Shown here: positions 14,009-19,817 of the stretch, one piece after another | Numbering within the stretch: position 1 is the first letter of the stretch | Layout: every line of letters begins with the position of its first letter | Assembly (NCBI GenBank): GCA_012842725.1 | Contig: DUSG01000093.1 | Span: forward strand, 1-19,817 | Reading direction: 5' to 3' | Origin: Clostridiales bacterium | GTDB taxonomy: Bacteria > Bacillota > Clostridia > Lutisporales > Lutisporaceae | DNA: 19,817 nucleotides | The notes under the pieces: model-generated | The model's database searches: none | What the model was told of the DNA's origin: nothing | Seen by the model: the letters and a program-made list of their open reading frames with translations, nothing else | Program-made: the position numbers and the translations under genes

Positions 14009-15010
14009 ATGGATAGAATGGATTATGTTCAAGCTGCTACCAGAACAAGAGTCCTTGAAAAAAAGCTCCTATCAAAAGCCAGAGTAGATAGGATGATTGA
14101 CGCTAAAGATATTGGAGAAGTTTTTAAAATTCTCAGCGAAACTGATTATGCAAATGCCGTAGCAGGTATATCAAGAGATGAAGATTATGAGAATATATTG
14201 TCTCACGAACTGAAGAGAGTATATAAAATGATGAGAGAAATGGCAAAAGACCAAGTCGTTGTAGATTTGATGGCACTAAAATATGATTATCACAATCTAA
14301 AAGTTTTAGTTAAAGAAAGGAAACTAAACAAAGATTTATCCAAATTATATATACCTGTAGGGACTACTGATTTTAGAAAGATAAGGGATGCATTTATAGA
14401 AGGCAATCTTAGGGATATTCAACCAGAGTTTAGAGAAGCCATTGAAGCCGTTGTACAGGATTTTGAAGTAAACAAGGATCCACAAAGGATAGATATAATT
14501 TTTGACAGATTCTATTTCCGGCATTTATTTAAGATGGCTGAAGAAACAGGTATTCAATTATTTGTGGATTATGTAAAGGATATGATAGATTTTATAAATA
14601 TCAAATCTTCTATCAGATTAAAAAAACAGGGCAAAGATATGAGTTTTCTGGAAGAAGTGCTTCTTCCCAATGGAAACATTGATAAAGATGTTATAATGAT
14701 GAGTTTCAACGATTCTGTAGACAATATGATAACCAGATACAAAAATTATAGAATAGGCCCAAGTCTTATGAAGGGATTAGAATCCTATAGGGCTACAAAT
14801 AGATTGTCTGACCTTGAGAAATATATGGATAATTACCTGGTCGAGATAAATAAGCCATCTAAATATGTGAATTTCGGACCGGAACCCATTTTTTCTTATT
14901 TGGTGGCAAAGGAAGCTGAGATAAAGACGTTGAGAATTATTATGGTTTCAAAGTTGAACAAGCTTTCACCGGATGCCACAAGGGAAAGGGTGCGTGAACT
15001 ATATGTATAA
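14009..15010 (+). CDS. ntpC: V-type ATPase subunit C (d-type, AC39 family)
   Basis: 333-aa all-helical protein of the AC39/V-ATPase C family. It forms the funnel that joins the central D-F shaft to the membrane rotor ring. Family features are the N-terminal YVQAATRTRVLEKKLLSKARVDRM, the segment VDLMALKYDYHNLKVLVK (about residues 88-105), and the C-terminal FGPEPIFSYLVAKEAEIKTLRIIM, which closely follows the conserved AC39 ending. AGGAGTGAT precedes ATG 14009. It overlaps the next gene by 8 nt, which suggests translational coupling. Note that letter names differ between systems: this is subunit d in eukaryotes and subunit C in bacteria and archaea. Confidence 0.94.
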   Translation: MDRMDYVQAATRTRVLEKKLLSKARVDRMIDAKDIGEVFKILSETDYANAVAGISRDEDYENILSHELKRVYKMMREMAKDQVVVDLMALKYDYHNLKVLVKERKLNKDLSKLYIPVGTTDFRKIRDAFIEGNLRDIQPEFREAIEAVVQDFEVNKDPQRIDIIFDRFYFRHLFKMAEETGIQLFVDYVKDMIDFINIKSSIRLKKQGKDMSFLEEVLLPNGNIDKDVIMMSFNDSVDNMITRYKNYRIGPSLMKGLESYRATNRLSDLEKYMDNYLVEINKPSKYVNFGPEPIFSYLVAKEAEIKTLRIIMVSKLNKLSPDATRERVRELYV

Positions 15011-15311
15011 AGTTGCAGTAGTTGGAGATAAAGATTCTATACTTGCTTTCAAAGCACTAGGGGTGGATGTCTTTTCCGTTTATGACAGCGAAGAAGCCAG
15101 GAGAACAGTCGACACTATTGCTCGAAGCAACTATGGTATTATATTTGTCACTGAACAAGTAGCTAGTATGATACCAGATACCATAGAACGCTATGATAGA
15201 GAGATAATCCCTGCGGTAATACTCATACCAAGCAACCAGGGAACATTGAATATTGGTATGAGCAGAATAAACAAGAATGTAGAAAAAGCCGTAGGTTCAA
15301 ATATTTTATAG
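15003..15311 (+). CDS. ntpG: V-type ATPase central stalk subunit F (NtpG)
   Basis: 102-aa small alpha/beta protein of the subunit F family, which binds subunit D in the rotating shaft and can modulate ATP hydrolysis. The family opening YKVAVVGDKDSILAFKALGV and the later YGIIFVTEQVA and PAVILIPSNQG are typical. ATG 15003 sits inside the last codons of ntpC; AAAGGGTG lies about 11 nt upstream. A longer in-frame version from 14973 would add residues unlike the family and has no ribosome binding site. The gap to ntpA is 16 nt. Confidence 0.93.
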   Translation: MYKVAVVGDKDSILAFKALGVDVFSVYDSEEARRTVDTIARSNYGIIFVTEQVASMIPDTIERYDREIIPAVILIPSNQGTLNIGMSRINKNVEKAVGSNIL

Positions 15312-15327
15312 AAAGAGAGGGCTTATC

Positions 15328-17091
15328 TTGAAGGTTGGGAGAATTATAAAGGTATCTGGCCCCTTAGTTGTTGCAGAGGGGATGGATGAAGCTAATGTAT
15401 ATGACGTTGTATATGTTTCAAATAATAGACTCATCGGCGAAATAATAGAGATGAGGGGAGATAAAGCTTCTATACAGGTATACGAAGAGACAACAGGAAT
15501 TGGTCCAGGTGACCCTGTATATTCTACAGGAGAGCCTTTATCTGTAGAATTGGGACCAGGTATGATAGAAAAAATGTTTGACGGAATACAAAGACCTCTT
15601 GATTCATTGAGAGAAATAGCCGGAGATTTTCTTGCCAGAGGCACTGAAGTAAAAAGCCTTGATAGAGAGAAAAAATGGCATTTTAAACCTGCAGTAAAGG
15701 TTGGAGACAAGGTAGTAGAAGGCGATATCATAGGTACAGTACAGGAGACTCCAGTAGTTCTCCATAAAATAATGGTTCCACCTGGAATTTCCGGAGTGGT
15801 TACGGAAATTAAAGAAGGAGAATTTACAATAGTTGATGATATTTGTGTCCTTGATGGAAAAACTAAGCTGCAAATGATGCAGAAATGGCCAGTAAGAAAG
15901 GGAAGAGGCTATAAGAGAAAATTAAATCCGACAATACCGTTGTTAACAGGACAAAGAGTAATAGACACGTTCTTCCCCGTAGCAAAGGGAGGAACAGCTG
16001 CTATACCGGGACCCTTCGGTTCAGGAAAGACAGTTATACAGCATCAACTTGCAAAATGGGCTGATGCAGAAATAGTAGTATATGTTGGATGCGGAGAACG
16101 TGGTAATGAGATGACTGATGTTCTCATGGAGTTTCCTGAGATAGTCGATCCTTCTACCGGCGAATCTTTGATGAAGAGAACGGTGTTAATAGCAAATACA
16201 TCAAATATGCCTGTTGCAGCAAGAGAAGCATCTATTTACACAGGTATAACCATAGCTGAATATTTCAGAGATATGGGTTATTCTGTTGCCATAATGGCTG
16301 ACTCTACATCCAGATGGGCAGAGGCATTGAGAGAAATGTCCGGCCGTTTGGAAGAAATGCCTGGAGATGAAGGTTATCCTGCATATCTGGCATCACGTGT
16401 TGCTGAATTCTATGAAAGGGCAGGAAAGGTTGTTTGCTTAGGTAGCGATGACAGAGAAGGTGCCGTAACAGTAATTGGTGCAGTATCACCACCTGGAGGA
16501 GACCTTTCTGAACCGGTTTCTCAGGCTACATTAAGAATTGTTAAGGTATTCTGGAGCTTAGACTATGCTCTTTCATACAGGAGGCATTTCCCCGCAATAA
16601 ACTGGCTGAATTCTTACTCCTTATATCAATCAAAAATTGATGAATGGATGGATAATAATGTAGACCCACAATTCTCAGCAAACAGGATAAAAGCTATGAA
16701 TTTGCTACAAGACGAGACAGGGCTTTTAGAAATAGTAAGATTGGTAGGAAGAGATTCTCTATCTGAAGAAGATCAGTTAAAGCTTGAAGCAGCCAAGTCC
16801 ATAAGAGAAGATTTCTTGCAGCAGAATGCTTTCCACGATGTTGATACTTTCTGCTCATTACAAAAGCAAAACAAGATGCTAAAGCTTATACTGAACTTCT
16901 ACGATCAAGCTAAGAGAGCATTGGAACAAGGGGTCTATCTGAAAGAAATACTTAGCTTGGAAGTCAGAAATAGGATAGCTCGTGCTAAATATATACCAGA
17001 AGACAGAATAGATGAAATAGACAAAATAAACGAAGAATTGGTAGCCAGCATAGATAATCTGATAAGCAAAGGAGGTCTCCTTGATGCTTAA
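15328..17091 (+). CDS. ntpA: V-type ATPase catalytic subunit A
   Basis: 587 aa, the usual size. Subunit A binds and hydrolyses ATP. The N-terminal beta barrel is followed by the extra bulge domain specific to A subunits (about 110-190). The Walker A loop is GPFGSGKT (228-235), the catalytic Glu lies in GERGNEM (E257), and DSTSRWAEALREMSGRLEEM and SPPGGDLSEP match the family. The Walker A loop is not split, so there is no intein like that of the yeast and some archaeal A subunits. The start is TTG 15328 with GAGAGGG about 7 nt upstream; the resulting N-terminus MKVGRIIKVSGPLVVAEGM aligns with other A subunits. The end overlaps ntpB by 8 nt. Confidence 0.97.
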   Translation: MKVGRIIKVSGPLVVAEGMDEANVYDVVYVSNNRLIGEIIEMRGDKASIQVYEETTGIGPGDPVYSTGEPLSVELGPGMIEKMFDGIQRPLDSLREIAGDFLARGTEVKSLDREKKWHFKPAVKVGDKVVEGDIIGTVQETPVVLHKIMVPPGISGVVTEIKEGEFTIVDDICVLDGKTKLQMMQKWPVRKGRGYKRKLNPTIPLLTGQRVIDTFFPVAKGGTAAIPGPFGSGKTVIQHQLAKWADAEIVVYVGCGERGNEMTDVLMEFPEIVDPSTGESLMKRTVLIANTSNMPVAAREASIYTGITIAEYFRDMGYSVAIMADSTSRWAEALREMSGRLEEMPGDEGYPAYLASRVAEFYERAGKVVCLGSDDREGAVTVIGAVSPPGGDLSEPVSQATLRIVKVFWSLDYALSYRRHFPAINWLNSYSLYQSKIDEWMDNNVDPQFSANRIKAMNLLQDETGLLEIVRLVGRDSLSEEDQLKLEAAKSIREDFLQQNAFHDVDTFCSLQKQNKMLKLILNFYDQAKRALEQGVYLKEILSLEVRNRIARAKYIPEDRIDEIDKINEELVASIDNLISKGGLLDA

Positions 17092-18472
17092 AGAATATAA
17101 AACCGTTAGAGAAGTAGTAGGCCCCTTGATGATAGTGGAAGGTGTAGAGGGTGTAAAATATGATGAATTGGTTGAGATAGAGCTTCAAACAGGGGAAAAG
17201 AGACGTGGAAGAGTCTTGGAAATAAATGAAGACAAGGCTATGATTCAGCTTTTTGAAGGCTCCAGCGGAATAAATTTAAAAGGTACCAGTGTAAGATTCT
17301 TAGGAAAACCACTTGAATTAGGCGTATCATTAGATATGATAGGAAGGGTATTTGATGGTCTTGGCCGTCCGAAAGATAACGGACCAAATATAATACCTGA
17401 AAAAAAGGTTGATATAAACGGCGTACCTATGAACCCGGTAGCAAGAGATTATCCAAATGAGTTTATTCAAACAGGGATATCATGTATAGATGGACTTAAT
17501 ACTCTGGTAAGAGGGCAGAAACTTCCTATTTTCTCTGGTTCAGGTTTGCCCCATAACGAGGTTGCGGCTCAGATTGCAAGACAGGCAACTGTTTTAGGCA
17601 CCGAGGAAAAATTTGCTGTCGTATTTGCAGCTATGGGTATTACATTTGAAGAAGCACAGTTCTTTATCGATGACTTTACAAAAACAGGCGCAATAGACAG
17701 AGCCGTATTGTTTATAAATCTGGCTGATGACCCTGCTATAGAGAGAATTGCAACACCACGTATGGCTTTAACATGTGCAGAGTATTTGGCATTTGAAAAA
17801 GACATGCATGTATTGGTAATTCTGACAGATATGACTAACTACGCAGAAGCTCTGAGAGAAATATCAGCAGCACGTAAAGAAGTTCCAGGAAGAAGAGGAT
17901 ATCCGGGTTATTTATATACAGACCTTGCAACCATATATGAAAGAGCCGGAAGGGTTAGAGGAAGAAAAGGTTCTATAACACAAATACCAATACTGACGAT
18001 GCCTGAAGATGATATAACACATCCTATTCCCGACTTAACCGGATATATTACAGAGGGGCAGATAATTCTATCAAGAGAATTATATAAAAGAGGATTACAG
18101 CCTCCTATAAATGTTGTTCCTTCTCTATCCAGACTTAAGGATAAGGGTATAGGAAAGGGAAAAACCAGAGAAGACCACGCTGATACAATGAACCAGTTGT
18201 ATGCTGCGTATACAGCCGGTAGAGAAGCAAGAGAGCTGGCTACCATACTTGGAGAGACAGCTTTATCAGATACTGACAAAGCTTTTGCCAAGTTCGCTGA
18301 AGAATTTGATAAACGTTATGTAAACCAGGGCTATTATACCAATAGGAGTATTATAGAAACTCTGGATTTGGGATGGGAACTCTTAAAGATTATCCCAAGA
18401 AGCGAACTCAAGAGGATCAGGGACGAATATCTTGACAAGTATCTGCCATTAGATGATAAAGGGGCTGAGTAG
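17084..18472 (+). CDS. ntpB: V-type ATPase regulatory subunit B
   Basis: 462 aa. Subunit B alternates with A in the hexameric head and completes the nucleotide site at the A/B interface without being the main catalyst. The P-loop is replaced by SGSGLPHNEVA (from residue 151), the normal degenerate form that lacks GK[TS]. Other family blocks are DDPAIERIATPRMALTCAEY, LTDMTNYAEALREISAARKE and RRGYPGYLYTDLATIYERAG. ATG 17084 was chosen because GGAGG (17071-17075) lies 8 nt upstream; the TTG at 17081 is too close. It overlaps ntpA by 8 nt, and ntpD starts directly after its stop codon. Confidence 0.97.
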   Translation: MLKEYKTVREVVGPLMIVEGVEGVKYDELVEIELQTGEKRRGRVLEINEDKAMIQLFEGSSGINLKGTSVRFLGKPLELGVSLDMIGRVFDGLGRPKDNGPNIIPEKKVDINGVPMNPVARDYPNEFIQTGISCIDGLNTLVRGQKLPIFSGSGLPHNEVAAQIARQATVLGTEEKFAVVFAAMGITFEEAQFFIDDFTKTGAIDRAVLFINLADDPAIERIATPRMALTCAEYLAFEKDMHVLVILTDMTNYAEALREISAARKEVPGRRGYPGYLYTDLATIYERAGRVRGRKGSITQIPILTMPEDDITHPIPDLTGYITEGQIILSRELYKRGLQPPINVVPSLSRLKDKGIGKGKTREDHADTMNQLYAAYTAGREARELATILGETALSDTDKAFAKFAEEFDKRYVNQGYYTNRSIIETLDLGWELLKIIPRSELKRIRDEYLDKYLPLDDKGAE

Positions 18473-19114
18473 ATGGCTAAACTAAATGTTAATCCTACCC
18501 GTATGGAGTTGAGCGGCCTAAAAAAAAGATTGGCTACTGCCAAAAGAGGCCATAAACTCCTGAAGGACAAACAAGACGAGCTTATGAGGAGATTCATAGA
18601 ACTAATAAGAATAAACAAGTCATTGAGGACGGAAGTGGAAAGAGAGCTACAAGATTCTTTTAAAGATTTCTTAATAGCCAGTGCCGTTATGTCCCCTGAA
18701 ATGCTGGAGGAAGCAGTAGCTTTTCCGAAAGAAACCATCACAGTAGATATTAAGAAAAAGAATGTTATGAGTGTATATGTGCCGGTTATGAATTTCATCC
18801 GAAAGCTTGAGGGAGATGAAGGCAGTATATATCCCTATGGTTTTGCCCAGACCTCATCTGAACTGGATGATGCCATAGCTAAGCTCTATGGTATTATGTC
18901 AAAATTGTTGGAATTAGCAGAGGTAGAGAAGGCTTGTCAACTGATGGCAGATGAGATTGAAAAGACAAGAAGAAGGGTAAATGCTCTTGAATACAGGACT
19001 ATACCTGATTTGGAAGAAACCATAAGGTTTATAAGAATGAAACTGGATGAAAATGAAAGAAGCACCATAACTCGTCTAATGAAAGTAAAAGATATTATCA
19101 GTAAAGAAGCATAA
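18473..19114 (+). CDS. ntpD: V-type ATPase central rotor subunit D
   Basis: 213-aa helical protein that forms the shaft turning inside the A3B3 head, equivalent in role to F-type gamma. Two long helices are seen: residues about 8-60 (PTRMELSGLKKRLATAKRGH is the family signature) and about 125-200, which includes KTRRRVNALEYRTIPDLEET. The middle segment with SVYVPVMNFIR is the variable loop region. The start follows the ntpB stop without a gap, with AAGGGG about 10 nt upstream. It is the last gene; a terminator begins 13 nt after the stop. E. hirae has ntpH and ntpJ after ntpD; neither is present here. Confidence 0.95.
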   Translation: MAKLNVNPTRMELSGLKKRLATAKRGHKLLKDKQDELMRRFIELIRINKSLRTEVERELQDSFKDFLIASAVMSPEMLEEAVAFPKETITVDIKKKNVMSVYVPVMNFIRKLEGDEGSIYPYGFAQTSSELDDAIAKLYGIMSKLLELAEVEKACQLMADEIEKTRRRVNALEYRTIPDLEETIRFIRMKLDENERSTITRLMKVKDIISKEA

Positions 19115-19127
19115 ATGTTCGAATAAT

Positions 19128-19158
19128 AAATAACCCGCAGAAAATCTGCGGGTTATTT
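19128..19158 (+). terminator. Terminator of the V-ATPase operon
   Basis: A perfect 14-bp stem (AAATAACCCGCAGA, 19128-19141, with its complement at 19145-19158) closes an AAA loop. The core is GC-rich and the right arm ends in TTATTTACTT. It lies 13 nt after ntpD and just before a new promoter. Confidence 0.85.
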
Positions 19159-19160
19159 AC

Positions 19161-19190
19161 TTGACATATATGAACTATAATGCTTATAAT
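19161..19190 (+). promoter_or_regulatory. Consensus sigma-A promoter of lgt
   Basis: A perfect TTGACA (19161-19166) and a perfect TATAAT (19185-19190) are 18 nt apart. Transcription would start near 19197, giving a leader of about 93 nt. This is the best match to the consensus in the window and separates lgt from the V-ATPase operon. Confidence 0.75.
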
Positions 19191-19213
19191 CATTTACAGT
19201 CTTAATATAATAT

Positions 19214-19243
19214 GTATTATTTGAAGTCAAATATAAATAATAC
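19214..19243 (+). repeat. Inverted repeat in the lgt leader
   Basis: GTATTATTT (19214-19222) and AAATAATAC (19235-19243) are exact inverted copies within the 5' untranslated region. A competing inner pairing, ATTTGA with TCAAAT, overlaps them. The stem is weak (AT-rich), so a regulatory role is uncertain. Confidence 0.3.
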
Positions 19244-19289
19244 AGAATTAGAAATTCACTAATAACAATTTAGAATTGGAGAGATTTAT

Positions 19290-19817
19290 ATGAATCCTGT
19301 TGCATTTGAAATATTCGGGATAGGAATAAGATGGTATGGTATATTGATATCTGTAGGTATGTTGCTGGGAATTATGCTTGCATATAATGAAGCAAAAAAG
19401 CAGGGATATAATCCGGATAGTATAATTGACCTTGCTTTATGGGCAATACCTGCAGCTTTGATAGGTGCAAGACTATATTATGTTATTTTCCAATGGGAAT
19501 ATTATCGAGGGGACATACTTAGAATAATAAATATTCGTGAAGGAGGCCTGGCTATACATGGAGGAATAATTGGAGGTGTTTTGGCAGGATATATATTTAC
19601 GAGATTAAAGAAAATGCCGTTCTGGAAAACCGCGGATATAATTGCTCCATCCATTTCACTAGGCCAGGCAATAGGCAGATGGGGAAATTACATTAATGGA
19701 GAGGCTCACGGCGGTCCAACTGATCTTCCTTGGGGTATAATGGTAGATGGCGTGAAAGTACATCCAACATTTTTATATGAATCGTTATGGGATTTCGGTT
19801 TATTTATTTTTCTTATA
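19290..19817 (+). CDS. lgt: Prolipoprotein diacylglyceryl transferase (3' end outside window)
   Basis: The first 176 codons of Lgt, a multi-pass membrane enzyme that moves diacylglycerol from phosphatidylglycerol to the lipobox cysteine of prolipoproteins before signal cleavage. Family marks are the N-terminal RWYG with the first helices, H90 in AIHGGIIGG (equivalent to E. coli H103), and the signature GRWGNYINGEAHGG with R130 and N133. At least four hydrophobic segments are visible. The start is ATG 19290 with TTGGAGAG upstream. The gene is open at the window edge; the remaining third should carry the last helices. It has its own promoter and probably serves the lipoproteins encoded near 573 and 3087, among many others. 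Confidence 0.95.
   Translation, partial: MNPVAFEIFGIGIRWYGILISVGMLLGIMLAYNEAKKQGYNPDSIIDLALWAIPAALIGARLYYVIFQWEYYRGDILRIINIREGGLAIHGGIIGGVLAGYIFTRLKKMPFWKTADIIAPSISLGQAIGRWGNYINGEAHGGPTDLPWGIMVDGVKVHPTFLYESLWDFGLFIFLI

Noticed and set aside
15328..17091. Possible intein in subunit A
   Set aside because: The length is normal and the Walker A region is continuous, so no intein is present.
17084..18472. Missing P-loop in subunit B as a defect
   Set aside because: A degenerate P-loop is normal for V-type B subunits, which are non-catalytic.
1..19817. CRISPR arrays, tRNA, rRNA, insertion sequences, phage or toxin-antitoxin genes
   Set aside because: No direct-repeat array, RNA gene signature, transposase, integrase or toxin-antitoxin pair was seen on either strand.

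Overview
The window reads as a chromosomal segment of a low-GC, anaerobic Firmicute of the Clostridia/Tissierellia type. The support is AT-rich codon use, strong GGAGG-type ribosome binding sites, frequent TTG starts, several extended -10 promoters, and a bacterial V-type (A/V-type) ATPase operon in the Enterococcus hirae ntp order. I cannot name genus or species from the sequence alone. I see no tRNA, rRNA, CRISPR array, insertion sequence, phage gene or frameshifted gene.

Left third (1-5991) is a patchwork of short transcription units: a GNAT acetyltransferase, a ~99-aa putative lipoprotein, a 342-nt gap holding a doubtful cysteine-rich mini-ORF, a two-module CCG (HdrB-type) Fe-S protein, an AdaA-type alkylation sensor/regulator whose 3' end overlaps a second GNAT gene, a terminator, a larger lipoprotein, then (minus strand) an M29 metallo-aminopeptidase with its own terminator, and divergently a zinc-dependent phospholipase C-like protein.

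Middle (6164-10416): a minus-strand radical SAM protein with B12-binding-type and DUF4080-type regions lies convergent to the phospholipase gene, with a 14-bp hairpin between them. It is divergent from polX (PHP-domain family X DNA polymerase), which overlaps nth (endonuclease III). polX-nth looks like a small translationally coupled base-excision-repair unit.

Right half (10484-19158): a nine-gene V-ATPase operon ntpF-I-K-E-C-G-A-B-D, with many short gaps or overlaps, running from an extended -10 promoter to a strong 14-bp hairpin terminator. A perfect 13-bp inverted repeat lies just after the predicted transcription start. The rotor-ring subunit K carries every residue that binds Na+ in E. 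hirae NtpK, so the complex is predicted to move sodium. A consensus promoter follows the terminator and drives lgt (prolipoprotein diacylglyceryl transferase), cut off by the window edge; Lgt would modify lipoproteins such as the two predicted here.

Most of the window is ordinary chromosomal content. I found no convincing new multi-gene system. The items most worth a second look are the ATPase leader inverted repeat, the compact first cluster of the CCG protein, the phospholipase-like protein without an evident signal peptide, the AdaA-GNAT and PolX-Nth couplings, and the cysteine-rich mini-ORF.
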